Source: Pteria penguin | Taxonomy: Eukaryota > Mollusca > Bivalvia > Pterioida > Pteriidae | Assembly (NCBI GenBank): GCA_035048485.1 | Contig: CM068581.1 | Coordinates: 8,693,430 to 8,757,429 of the forward strand | Reading direction: 5' to 3' | DNA length: 64,000 nucleotides | In this document: piece after piece, positions 12,189 through 26,254 of the stretch | Layout: each line of letters begins with the position of its first letter | How positions within the stretch are numbered: position 1 is the first letter of the stretch | Notes under the pieces: model-generated | Database searches by the model: none | Seen by the model: the letters and a program-made list of their open reading frames with translations, nothing else | What the model was told of the DNA's origin: nothing | Position numbers and translations under genes: made by a program

Positions 12189-13531
12189 ACAAGAGCAACG
12201 CCTAGCGTTGCTTAATACGCCCGTCGCTTACTTTGGACGGGATCAATGTGAACGTATGGTTTTATTACCCCCAAACATGGATCTCTTTGGTAATACTTTT
12301 AGGAAATATTGAAATCCAAAAAGAGGGATCCAAGTCCCATAACTCTGTAACAACAAAACGGAATTTGCTCAAAACTGAAAGGTGGTTTACCCTACACTAT
12401 TTAAGCATTCTGCATAAGTTTCATGAAAAACAACTGAAGTTTACTTAAGTTATCGCGTTACATAGCATCTCCATTGCATCTTATCATAGTAACAGGGTTT
12501 TATTCACTTTGCATGTTGTGACCTTGACCTTTGACCTTTGACCTATGACCTTGGGCCAAGGTCATAACACACCCTTGGGTCCTAAGTGACAGTTCTGTGA
12601 AATATTATTGAAATCCATGCACAGGACAAGAAGTAATAGCCTGGACAAAGTTTTACTCACTTTGCATGTTGTGACCTTGATCTTTGACGGTCAAGGTCAT
12701 AACACACCATTGGGTCCTAAGTAACAATTCTGTGAAATATTATTAAAATCAATGCTCAGGGCAAGAAGTTGTGACCTAAACAAGATTTAACTCACTTTGC
12801 ATTTTGTGACCTTGGCCTTTGACCTATGACCTTGGGTCACGTGTAACACTTTTGTGAAATATTGAAATCCATGCAGAGGGGAAGAATTTATGGCCCGAAC
12901 AAGGTTTTATTCGCTTTGCATTTTGTGACCTTTGACGGTCAAGTTCAAGAAACACCCTTGGGTCCTAAGTAATAATTCTGTGTAATATTATTGAAATCCA
13001 TGTACAGGGCAATAAGAAATGGCCTACACAAGATTTTACTCACTTTGCATGTTGTGACCTTGACCTTTGACCAATGACCTTGGGTTAAGGTCATGCCATA
13101 CCCTTGGGTCCTAAATAACAATTCTGTGAAACATTATTGAAATCCATGCACAGGGCAAGAAGTAATAGCCCGGACAATGTTTACGCACTTTGCATGTTGT
13201 GACCATGACCTTTGACCTATGACCACGGGTCAAAGTCATGACACATTCTTGGATCCTAAGTAACAATTCTTTGAAATATTATTGAAATCCATGCACAGGG
13301 GAAGAAGTTATGGCCCGGACAAGGTTTTATTCCCCTTACATGTTGTGACCTTGACCTTTGACCTTGGGTCAAGGTCATGACACACCCTTGGATCCTAAGC
13401 ATTACTGAAATCTGTGCACAAGGGAAGAAGTAATAGCCCGGACAAGCTTATCCTGGACACCGGACGACGGATGCCAGACGCTGGACGGACAACGTTATAA
13501 CATAATACGCCCCGTCTTAAGACGGGCGTTT
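12189..13531. mobile_element. Non-autonomous interspersed element with internal tandem units rich in nuclear-receptor half-sites
   Basis: The left end is ACAAGAGCAACGCCTAGCGT, containing a hairpin with 7-bp arms (12,195-12,211), followed by AATACGCCCGTCGCTTA. The same left end recurs at 63,741-63,782. The right end carries AATACGCCCC and a perfect 16-bp palindrome, CCCGTCTTAAGACGGG (13,511-13,526). Inside are about seven tandem units of 120-150 bp, each reading GTTTTACTCACTTTGCAT, GTGACCTTGACC, CCTTGGGTCCTAAGTAAC, GTGAAATATTATTGAAATCC and GCCCGGACAA. TGACCT/AGGTCA occurs more than 20 times here. There is no coding capacity; the transposition class is not determined. Confidence 0.8.
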
Positions 13532-13610
13532 AATAATTTTATGTAATATGTTAGAGAATTCATTACAACAGCATTGATATCATGTTAGGATCTGCCTGAT
13601 GCATAGATAT

Positions 13611-13790
13611 CTATATCTTTGCAACAGATCCACTTAAGCAGACGACGGGGGATCTTTTACGTGTCACGACGACTTGACTTTTCATCAAAAATACGTGAAA
13701 AGCTGTGCCCATGGCGGGAATTGATCCAAGGACCTAACAGTCATGAGCCGAGCACCTCATCGACTGAAATACATCGGATCTTTTTTTTAA
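13611..13790 (-). mobile_element. tRNA-derived SINE, antisense copy
   Basis: Read on the minus strand, 13,770-13,700 gives a tRNA-like head: GTCGATGAGGTGCTCGGCTC, then an anticodon-arm-like stretch, then a B-box-like GGATCAATTCCCGCC. The body contains ACACGTAAAAGATCCCCCG, matching the body of the plus-strand copy near 58,980 (GCATGTAAAAGATCTCTCA). The head is too degraded to be a working tRNA. Confidence 0.7.
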
Positions 13791-13904
13791 CAAAACCAAT
13801 GTTAACGGCGTATCTCTGCTTTAAAACGCTGTGGGGGAATAATTAAACAAGCAGAAATAAAAAGAAAAAGAAAAATGCTTAGATAGTAAAACGTATGAAA
13901 GTTT

Positions 13905-14130
<226 letters not shown>

Positions 14131-14243
14131 TACTTTTGAAAGGGTGTTTGTCCCCCATTTCTCCTACGCCCTTATATGTTAATCAATGGTATTGTGGGAG
14201 GTGCGTAGAAGTAAACTTTGTGTCAAAATGTCTATAGACAACA

Positions 14244-14455
14244 GTGTATGTATAGAGTCACAAATCGTGCTGCAGTGCTCTGACGGTGTATGTATAGAGT
14301 CACAAATCGTGCTGCAGTGCTCTGACAGTGTATGTATAGAGTCACAAATCGTGCTGCAGTGCTCTGACAGTGTATGTATAGAGTCACAAATCGTGCTGCA
14401 GTGCTCTGACAGTGTATGTATAGAGTCACAAATCGCGCTGCAGTGCTCTGACAGT
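14244..14455. repeat. 42-bp minisatellite, five near-identical copies
   Basis: Unit core GTGTATGTATAGAGTCACAA followed by ATCGTGCTGCAGTGCTCTGACA, period 42. Because 42 is divisible by three, both strands stay open for over 100 codons; this is not evidence of coding. Confidence 0.95.
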
Positions 14456-14459
14456 GTAA

Positions 14460-15056
14460 CAATCTTTTCTCTTTTATGCATAGGATGGATTTTGATACAA
14501 GTCACATAAATCTATATGTAGTTACATTTATTATTTTTAAAAGACAAAAGTGGTTTATTTTTTGCATTTACTGTTTAAAACAATAGGAGTAAATGTTTCG
14601 CAAGTCATTTAAAATCAATGAAAGCTTTTGCAATGAGAATCATGACTTTTTACGTGTTTTGTTTGTTTTCGTTTTCAGTATCACTTATTGACTTTTCGGA
14701 GTCATCCACTGGCATTTCTCAAAGTGTTCATTTAAATCTTTCCTATTTAGATAACGCAAGTTGCATATGTTATAAAATAAACTTACAAACAGTAGGAACT
14801 TAAACAAACTTTAACCACCTATGATTATAAGATCATGTAATTCTGTATCATCTTCATTCTGCACAATCAATAACATGTCTGTATGAAAAAGAAATAAACA
14901 ATTTACAAATAAGTCTTTCACAATCGGTCCGTCAAATTAAGAAAGGGAAAGCAAAATCCGCTTATTTGATTAAAATTGCTAATGCTACTTGTCCAGGTGT
15001 CTGCGGTCAGACGTCGGAATGAGGCTTTAATACTCTGATACCGAGTAGAAACTTTG
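14460..15056. other. AT-rich spacer before the 28-bp satellite
   Basis: A 61-codon frame at 14,618-14,803 has a hydrophobic N-terminus but no other support. Nothing else recognised. Confidence 0.4.
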
Positions 15057-18000
15057 GTGGTATCACACGGCACCATTATTAACTGTGGTATCACACTGCA
15101 CCATTATTAACTATGGTATCACATTGCACCATTATTAACTATGGTATCACACGGCACCATTATTAACTGTGGTATCACACTGCACCATTATTAACTATGG
15201 TATCACATTGCACCATTATTAACTATGGTATCACACTTCACCATTATTAACTGTGGTAACACACTGCACCATTATTAACTATGGTAACACACTGCACCAT
15301 TATTAACTGTGGTATCACACTGCACCATTATTAACTGTGGTATCACACTGCACCATTATTAACTATGGTATCACACTGCACCATTATTAACTGTGGTATC
15401 ACACTGCACCATTATTAACTATGGTAACACACTTCACCATTATTAACTGTGGTATCACAATGCACCATTATTAACTATGGTATCACACTTCACCATTATT
15501 AACTGTAGTGTCACACTGCACCATTATTAACTATGGTATCACACTGCCCCATTATTAACTGTGGTATCACACTGCACCATTATTAACTGTGGTATCACAC
15601 TGCACCATTATTAACTATGGTATCACACTGCACCATCATTAACTGTGGTATCACACTGCACCATTATTAACTGTGGTGTCACACTGCACCATTATTAACA
15701 ATGGTATCACACTGCCCCATTATTATCTATGATATCACACTGCACCATTATTAACTATGGTAACACACTGCACCATTATTAACTGTGGTATCACACTGGA
15801 CCATTACTAACTGTGGTATCACACTGCACCATTATTAACTGTGGTGTCACACTGCACCATTATTAACTGTGGTATCACACTGCCCCATTATTAACTATGG
15901 TATCACACTGCCCCATTATTAACTATGGTATCACACTGCACCATTATTAACTGTGGTATCACAGTGCACCATTATTAACTGTGCTATCCCACTGCACCAT
16001 TATTAACTATGGTATCACACTGCACCATTATTAACTGTGGTATCACACTGCACCATTATTAGCTGTGGTATCACACTGCACCATCATTAACTATGGTATC
16101 ACACTGCACCATTATTAGCTGTGGTATCACACTGCACCATCATTAACTATGGTATCACACTGCACCATTATTAACTGTGGTAACACACTGCCCCATTATT
16201 AACTATGGTATCCCACTGCACCATTATTAACTATAGTATCACACTGCACCATTATTAACTGTGGTATCACACTGCACCATTATTAACTGTGGTATCACAC
16301 TGCACCATTATTAACTGTGGTATCACACTGCACCATTATTAACTATGGTATCACACTGCACCATTATTAGCTGTGGTATCACACTGCACCATCATTAACT
16401 ATGGTATCACACTGCACCATTATTAACCGTGGTAACACACTGCACCATTATTAACTATGGTATCACACTGCACCATTATTAACTGTGGTAACACATTGCA
16501 CCATTATTAACTATGGTATCACACTGCACCATTATTAACTGTGGTATCACACTGCACCATTATTAACTGTGGTAACACACTGCACCATTGTTACCTGTGG
16601 TATCACACTGCCCCATTATTAACTATGGTATCACACTGCACCATTATTAACTGTGGTATCACATTGCACCATTATTCACTGTGGTATCACACTGCACCAT
16701 TATTAACTATGGAATCACACTGCCCCATTATTAACTATGGTATCACACTGCACCATTATTAGCTGTGGTAACACACTGCACCATTATTAACTATGGTAAC
16801 ACACTGCACCATTATTAACTGTGGTATTACACTGCACCATTATTAACTATGGTATCACACTGCACCATTATTAACTGTGGTAACACACGGCACCATTATT
16901 AACTATGGTATCACTTTGCACCATTATTAACTGTGGTATTATACTGCACCATTATTAACTGTGGTAACACACTGCACCATTATTAACTATGGTAACACAC
17001 TGCACCATTATTAACTGTGGTAACACACTGCACCATTATTAACTGTGGTATCACACTGCACCATTATTAACTATGGTATCACACTGCACCATTATTAACT
17101 GTGGTATCACACTGCACCATTATTAACTACGGTAACACACTGCACCATTATTAACTATGGTAACACACTGCACCATTATTTACTGTGGTATCACACTGCC
17201 CCATTATTAACTATGGTATCACACTGCACCATTATTAACTGTGGTATCACACTGCACCATTATTAACTGTGGTATCACACTGCACCATTATTAACTGTGG
17301 TATCACACTGCACCATTATTACCTATGGTATCACACTGCACCATTATTACTTGTGGTATCACACTGCACCATTATTAACTGTGGTATCACACTGCACCAT
17401 TATTAACTGTGGTATCACATTACACCATTATTAACTATGGTATCACACTGCACCATTATTAACTGTGGTATCACACTGCACCATTATTAACTATGGTATC
17501 ACACTGCACCATTATTAACTGTGGTATCACACTGCATCACTGTTAACTGTGGTATCACACTGCACAATTATTAACTGTGGTATCACACTGCACCATTATT
17601 AACTGTGGTGTCACATTGCACCATTATTAACTGTGGTATCACACTGCACCATTATTAACTGTGGTATCACATTGCACCATTATTAGCTGTGGTATCACAC
17701 TGCACCATTATCAACTATGGTATCATACTGCACCATTATTAACTGTGGTATCACACTGCAACATTATTAACTGTGGTATCATACTGCACCATTATTAACT
17801 GTGGTGTCACACTGCACCATTATTAACTATGGTATCACACTGCCCCATTATTAACTATGGTATCACACTGCACCATTATTAACTGTGGTATCATACTGCA
17901 CCATTATTAACTGTGGTATCACACTGCACCATTATTAACTGTGGTATCACATTACACCATTAGTAACTATGGTATCACACGGCACCATTATTAACTATGG

Positions 18001-21000
18001 TATCACACTGCACCATTATTAACTGTGGTATCACATTACACCATTATTAACTGTGGTATCACATGGCACCATTATTAACTATGGTAACACACTGCACCAT
18101 TATTAACTGTGGTATCACACTGCACCATTATTAACTCTGGTAACACACTGCACCATTATTAACTGTGGTATCATTTTGCACCATTATTAACTATGGTAAC
18201 ACACTGCAACATTATTAACTGTGGTATCACACTGCACCATTATTAACTATGGCATCACACTACACCATTATTAACTGTGGTATCACACTGCACCATTATT
18301 AACTATGGTATCACACTGCCCCATTATTAACTGTGGTATCACACTGCACCATTATTAACTGTGGTATCACACTGCACCATCATTAACTATGGTATCACAC
18401 TGCACCATTATTAACTGTGGTATCACACTGCACCATTATTAACTGTGGTATCATTTTGCACCATTATTAACTGTGGTATCACACTGCACCATTATTAAAT
18501 ATGGTATCACATTGCACCATTATTAACTGTGGTATCACACTGTACAATTATTAACTGTGGTATCATTTTGCACCATTATTAACTATGGTAGCACACTGCA
18601 CCATTATTAACTATGGTATCACACTGCACCATTATTAACTGTGGTGTCACACTGCACCATTATTAACTATGGTATCACACTGCACCATTATTAACTATGG
18701 TATCATTTTGCACCATTATTTACTATGGTAACACACTGCACCATTATTAAATATGGTATCACACTGCACCATTATTAACTGTGGTGTCACACTGCACCAT
18801 TGTTAACTATGGTATCACACTGCACCATTATTAACTATGGTATTACACTTCACCATTATTAACTGTGGTATCACACTGCACCATTATTAACTGTGGTGTC
18901 ACACTGCACCATTATTAACTATGGTATCATTCTGCACCATTATTAGCTGTGGTATCACACTGCACCATTATTAGCTGTCGTATCACACTGCACCATTATT
19001 AACTATGGTAACACACTGCACCATTATTAACTGTGGTATCATTTTGCACCATTATTAACTGTGGTATCACACTGCACCATTATTAACTGTGGTATCACAC
19101 TGCACCATTATTAACTGTGGTATCATTTTGCACCATTATTAACTATGGTAACACACTGCACCATTATTAACTGTGGTATCACACTGCACCATTATTAACT
19201 GTGGTATCATTTTGCACCATTATTAACTATGGTATCATTCTGCCCCATTATTAGCTGTGGTATCACACTGCACCATTATTAGCTGTCGTATCACACTGCA
19301 CCATTATTAACTATGGTAACACACTGCACCATTATTAACTATGGTATCACACTGCACCATTATTTACTGTGGTATCACACTGCACCATTATTAACTGTCG
19401 TATCACACTGCACCATTATTAACTATGGTGTCACACTGCACCATTATTAACTATGGTATCACACTGCACCATTATTAACTGTGGTATCACACTGCACCAT
19501 TATTAACTATGGTATCACACTGCACCATTATCTACTGTGGTATCACATTACACCATTATGAACTATGGTATAACACTGCACCATTATTAACTGTGGTATC
19601 ACACTGCACCATCATTAACTATGGTATCACACTGCACCATTATTAACTGTGGTATCACACTGCACCATTATTCGCTGTGGTATCACACTGCACCATTATT
19701 AACTGTGGTATCACACTACACCATTATTAACTGTGGTATCATTCTGCACCATTATTAACTGTAGTATCACACTGCACCATTATTAACTATGGTATAACAC
19801 TGCACCATTATTAACTATGGTATCACACTGCACCATTATTAACTGTGGTATCATTCTGCGCCATTATTAACTGTGGTATCACACTGCACCATTATTAACT
19901 GTGGTATCACATTGCACCATTATTAACTGTGGTATCACATTACACCATTATTAACTATGGTGTCACACTGCAACATTATTAAATGTGGTATCACACTGCA
20001 CCATTATTAATTGTAGTATCACACTGCACCATTATTAACTGTAGTATCACACTTCACCATTATTAACTGTGGTATCACACTGCACCATTATAAACTGTGG
20101 TATCACACTGCACCATTATTAACTGTGGTATCACACTTCACCATTATTAACTGTGGTAACACACTGCACCATTATTAACTATGGTATTACACTGCACCAT
20201 TATTAACTATGGTATCACACTGCACCATTATTAACTGTGGTATCACACTGCACCATTATTAACTGTGGTGTCACATTGCACCATTATTAACTGTGGTAAC
20301 ACACTGCACCATTATTAACTGTGGTATCACACTGCACCATTATTAACTGTGGTATCATTCTGCACCATTATTAACTATGGTGTCACACTGCACCATTATT
20401 AATTGTGGTAACACACTGCACCATTATTAACTGTGGTGTCACATTGCACCATTATTAACTGTGGTAACACACTGCACCATTATTAACTGTGGTATCACAC
20501 TGCACCATTATTAACTGTGGTGTCACACTGCACCATTATTAACTGTGGTATCACACTGCACCATTATTAACTGTGCTATCACACTGCACCATTATTAACT
20601 ATGGTATCACACTGCACCATTATTTACTGTGGTATCACACTGCACCATTATTAACTGTGGTATCACATTGCACCATTATTAACTGTGGTATCATTCTGCA
20701 CCATTATTAACTGTGGTATCACACTGCACCATTATTAACTATGGTATCACACTGCACCATTATTAACTGTGGTATCATTCTGCACCATTATTAACTGTGG
20801 TATCACACTGCACCATTATTAACTGTGGTATCACACTGCACCATTATTAACTGTGGTATCACATTGCACCATTATTAACTATGGTATCACATTGCACCAT
20901 TATTAACTATGGTATCACACTGCACCATTATTAACTATGGTATCACACTGCACCATTATTAACTGTGGTATCACACTGCACCATTATTAACTGTGGTATC

Positions 21001-23745
21001 ATTTTGCACCATTATTAACTGTTATATCATTTTGCACCATTATTAACTGTGGTATCACACTGCACTATATTAACTGTGGTATCACATTGCACCATTAATA
21101 ACTATGGTATCACATTGCACCATTAATAACTATGGTATCACACTGCACCATTATTAACTGTGGTATCACACTGCACCATTATTAACTGTGGTATCATTTT
21201 GCACCATTATTAACTATGGTATCACACTGCACCATTATTAACTGTGGTATCACACTGCACCATTATTAACTGTGGTATCACACTGCACCATTATTAACTG
21301 TGGTATCACACTGCACCATTATTAACTATGGTATCACACTGCACCATTATTAACTGTGGTATCACACTGTACAATTATTAACTGTGGTATCATTTTGCAC
21401 CATTATTAACTATGGTAACACACTGCACCATTATTAACTATGGTATCACACTGCACCATTATTAACTGTGGTGTCACACTGCACCATTATTAACTATGGT
21501 ATCACACTGCACCATTATTAACTGTGGTATCATTTTGCACCATTATTAACTATGGTAACACACTGCACCATTATTAAATATGGTATCACACTGCACCATT
21601 ATTAACTGTGGTGTCACACTGCACCATTATTAACTATGGTATCACACTGCACCATTATTAACTATGGTATCACACTTCACCATTATTAACTGTGGTATCA
21701 CACTGCACCATTATTAACTGTGGTGTCACACTGCACCATTATTAACTATGGTATCATTCTGCACCATTATTAGCTGTGGTATCACACTGCACCATTATTA
21801 GCTGTCGTATCACACTGCACCATTATTAACTATGGTAACACACTGCACCATTATTAACTGTGGTATCATTTTGCACCATTATTAACTATGGTAACACACT
21901 GCACCATTATTAACTGTGGTATCACACTGCACCATTATTAACTGTGGTATCATTTTGCACCATTATTAACTATGGTATCATTCTGCACCATTATTAGCTG
22001 TGGTATCACACTGCACCATTATTAGCTGTCGTATCACACTGCACCATTATTAACTATGGTAACACACTGCACCATTATTAACTATGGTATCACACTGCAC
22101 CATTATTAACTGTGGTATCACACTGCACCATCATTAACTATGGTATCACACTGCACCATTATTAACTGTGGTGTCACACTGCACCATTATTAACTGTGGT
22201 ATCACACTGCACCATTATTAACTATGGTATCACACTGCACCATTATTAACTGTGGTATCACATTGCACCATCATTAACTATGGTATCACACTGCACCATC
22301 ATTAACTATGGTATCACACTGCACCATTATTAACTATGGTATCACACTGCACCATTATTTACTGTGGTATCACATTACACCATTATGAACTATGGTATAA
22401 CACTGCACCATTATTAACTGTGGTATCACACTGCACCATCATTAACTATGGTATCACACTGCACCATTATTAACTATGGTATCACACTGCACCATTATTA
22501 ACTGTGGTATCACACTGCACCATCATTAACTATGGTATCACACTGCACCATCATTAACTATGGTGTCACACTGCACCATTATTAACTATGGTATCACACT
22601 GCACCATTATTAACTGTGGTATCACACTACACCATTATTAACTATGGTATCACACTGCACCATTATTTACTGTGGTATCACATTACACCATTATGAACTA
22701 TGGTATAACACTGCACCATTATTAACTGTGGTATCACACTGCACCATCATTAACTATGGTATCACACTGCACCATCATTAACTATGGTATCACACTGCAC
22801 CATTATTAACTATGGTATCACACTTCACCATTATTAACTGTGGTATCACACTGCACCATTATTAACTGTGGTATCACACTGCACCATTATTAACTGTGGT
22901 ATCACACTGCACCATTATTAACTATGGTATCACACTTCACCATTATTAACTGTGGTATCACACTGCACCATTATTAACTGTGGTATCACACTGCACCATT
23001 ATTAACTGTGGTATCACACTGCACCATTATTAACTATGGTATCACACTGCACCATTATTAACTGTGGTATCACACTGCACCATTATTAACTGTGGTATCA
23101 CACTTCACCATTATTAACTGTGGTATCACACTGCACCATTATTAACTGTGGTATCACACTGCCCCATTATTAACTGTGGTATCACACTGCACCATCATTA
23201 ACTATGGTATCACACTGCACCATTATTAACTGTGGTATCACACTGCACCATTATTAACTATGGTATAACACTGCCCCATTATTAACTGTGGTATCACACT
23301 GCACCATCATTAACTATGGTATCACACTACACCATTATTAACTGTGGTATCACACTGCACATTATTTACTGTGGTATCACACAGCACCATTATTAACTGT
23401 GGTATCACACTGCACCATTATTAACTATGGTATCACACTGCACCATTATTAACTGTGGTATCACACTGCACCATTATTAACTGTGGTATCACACTGCACC
23501 ATTATTAACTGTGGTATCACACTGCACCATTATTAACTATGGTATCACACTGCACCATTATTAACTGTGGTCTCACACTGCACCATTATTAACTGTGGTA
23601 TCACACTGCACCATTATTAAGTATGGTATCACACTGCACCATTATTAACTGTGGTATCACACTGCACCATTATTAACTGTGGTATCACACTGCACCATTA
23701 TTAACTGTGGTAACACACTGCACCATTATTAATTGTAATATCATA
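15057..23745. repeat. 8.7-kb satellite array, 28-bp unit, about 310 copies
   Basis: The unit of 28 bases has the core TATCACACTGCACCATTATT followed by AACTGTGG or AACTATGG. The 28-base register holds over the whole array except for about two small deletions, at ~21,067 (CACTATATTAAC) and ~23,361. Variants recur at fixed unit positions: GTGG/ATGG, TATCAC/TAACAC/TGTCAC, CACTG/CATTG/ATTTTG and TTAAC/TTAGC. Long-range copies at an offset of 2,827 bases and local copies at 308 bases (11 units) show higher-order structure. No gene lies within it. Its length suggests satellite-type amplification rather than an ordinary minisatellite. Confidence 0.98.
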
Positions 23746-25916
23746 ATACTGGCAACGAAATTGTATTACATATTCCATCAACTATAAGAAATTAGAAAAT
23801 AACGCAGATCGTTTATACATGTATGTACTGTAATCTACTTAATAAAAACATCACCTAACAGCACATACAGAGACAATTCAGTTTAAAAGAAATGAATGCT
23901 AGAATTCTATACAAATTTTACAATGACGATTATTCTGTATATGTTATTTTCTCTAAACATTACCTTTATAGCTTTGCTCTTTATCATTTTAAATGTAATC
24001 TACTCATTGACAATAAATTCATGCTATATTTGAATATTCCATGCAATACTTATACAATATTTACGGACACACATTGTATTCTGTGAGATACAGTAATTTA
24101 CAATTCAAACTTTAACACCAATCTTGGTGTATTTGTTTTCCAGATTTTATCTAGTGTGAAGGAATATTCGGTAGAAGAGAACTCGGTGGTAGCGCTATCA
24201 TTGTTTTTAAGAGAGAAATCAATTTCCCTCCGCTTTTGGTCGCCACTTCTATTTCTTTGTATAGCGCTTTACATCGATATTAAGCAAACAAGTGTTGCAT
24301 TAACATACTTAAAAAACGAATTGATCTTGAATGTTGCCTAATTCAAGAGCTTTTCTGATTTTAAAATCATTTCCTAATAAATATTCATCGTTATATGAAT
24401 AACTGTAGAATTGGCTGACGACACCTTTGAGGTGACATTGCCAGAATGCAGTTATTGAATGTTAGGTTACCTTCGGACAAAGTACATATTGACTGATCGC
24501 CGAGTTCGACAAACTCAATGTAGAAACACGGATCGAATGCAGCTTGAAACCGCAATCTAGGTTGTCGTGTAAGGCTGAAGTGTTTATCTTTTTTAATGAA
24601 CATTTTAAGAGGGGAGATACATCTGTTTTCCGTACACGCTGTAATATATGCCTTAGTTTTTCTTTGTCCACTATCAAGCTTTTGTGAGATCCACAACAAT
24701 ACTTTTAATTTTACATACTCATACAATGTATGATGTGATCAATTAATATTAAGACCTATTTTATTTCATTAAGATATGGTAAACGCGTTGAACCTTATAT
24801 TTCAGTGAATATAAACATTCTCTGAAAAGAGATATGATAAAACAAATGAATATCATTAATACTCGAATATACAAGGCTATGTACTATAAAAAATAATTAT
24901 CATTACTAGTAAAGCGTATTATTGATAGAGCTCACTGTGCATAGTGAGGTACCAACCACCTGTTTCTTGTCGTCGGCTATTAAACAACTTCCTTTCCTAA
25001 CTGTAAGACAAAATCCTTGACCTCGATATGTCAAACTGTTACAACACACATCTACCCCATGCCAGATTTCTGGCTTTCATACGAAAGTTTCAATCCCATC
25101 CTTTACTACTCCTTTACAGATAATTAGAAGAGCGAGGAAAGCTAAAGGTTAATTATGTGACTTTACGGGTCGATTTGACCTAACTGATGAAACCTAAATC
25201 TCTTCAAGTTAAAGGGCTTTCGACTATGATTGCGTAAGAGAATTGTAAGGTCAGGAACCCGTACCGCGTCAGTTACCGGACGTTACATAGATAATAGCCG
25301 GTTGCATCACTGTGGTTATAACAGTCAATATTACAGGGAGTACACTATCACTCCGGTATCTCGGACGATGACAAGGATAAGGTAAAACTCTGGTAACAAA
25401 ACGCTATCACGTACATGATTAGTAGTGGGAAAGAGTTGTATATCATTTATATCAGTCCTCAATTATAATTTCTTTGAATAATAATGAATTTTCCTCTTCC
25501 ATATTTAAGATGAAATTTTGACAACTTCTACACTGCATATATATGTACAGATTATATATCCTCGGTTTTCTTTACAATTATTAGAAATTATAACTCGATA
25601 AAATAGTTTTTCCTTTAACGTAATTTTTAATTTAGATGTAAAAAGTTCGTTTGCAATCATTGAAGTTGTTGCATGTGCATATACATATTTTTATGTTAAT
25701 GTTATGAACTATGATATTAGTTACCTTCCTGTAAGCTATATTATATGTAAGTCATATGAAATATGATATCATTTACATGCTGTTTGGTATATTGTATGTA
25801 AGTATTATGAACAATTATATCATTTACCTTCCTGTTTGACATATTTATGTACCGTAATTGTTATGAGCTATGATAACAATTACCTTCCTGTTTGGCATTT
25901 TATACGTATGTATTAG
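23746..25916. other. Single-copy interval between satellite arrays
   Basis: No gene is supported. The frame at 24,391-24,726 (minus, 111 codons, seven Cys) is the longest non-repetitive one here but matches no family I know. The part from about 24,940 to 25,400 is compositionally mixed single-copy DNA (TTGACCTCGATATGTC, AAGGTTAATTATGTGAC, GTTACCGGACGTTACATAG) and could be regulatory or an unrecognised element. Confidence 0.35.
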
Positions 25917-26250
25917 GAGTCATAGGAGTCACACCAGGAGTCAAGACAAGGATTCAGACAAGGAGCCACACCAGGACTAAGACAAGGAGTCAGACCTAAA
26001 GTCACGCAAGAAGTCACACCAGGAGTCAAGCAAGGAGTCACACCAGGAGTCAGACAAGGAGTCACACCAGGAATCAGACAAGGAATCACACCAGGAATCA
26101 GACAAGAAATCACACCAGGAGTCAGACAAGGAGTCACACCAGGAATCAGACAAGGAATCACACCAGGAATCAGACAAGAAATCACACCAGGAGTCAGACA
26201 AGGAATCACACCAGGAGTCAGACAAGGAATCACACCAGGAATCAGACTTA
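25917..26250. repeat. 24-bp minisatellite A (about 14 copies)
   Basis: Unit CACCAGGAGTCAGACAAGGA plus GTCA, with GAGTCA/GAATCA variants. Both minus-strand frames stay open and give Pro/Gly/Val- or Ser/Asp/Trp-repeat peptides; this follows from the period of 24. Confidence 0.95.
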
Positions 26251-26254
26251 AAAT

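Noticed and set aside
14179..14509. Overlapping open frames of over 100 codons on both strands
   Set aside because: Five copies of a 42-bp minisatellite keep three frames open; coding on both strands at once is not credible.
15057..23745. Possible CRISPR array
   Set aside because: Head-to-tail repeats with no unique spacers, in a eukaryotic genome with introns; it is a satellite.
24391..24726. 111-codon Cys-containing minus-strand frame as a secreted peptide gene
   Set aside because: No signal peptide, no recognisable Cys pattern, no splice or poly(A) context; this length is expected by chance in AT-rich single-copy DNA plus selection of the longest frame.
25913..26233. Minus-strand Pro/Gly/Cys-repeat and Ser/Asp/Trp-repeat frames resembling structural proteins
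   Set aside because: They are a by-product of a 24-bp tandem repeat; two different frames are open equally well and there is no gene context.
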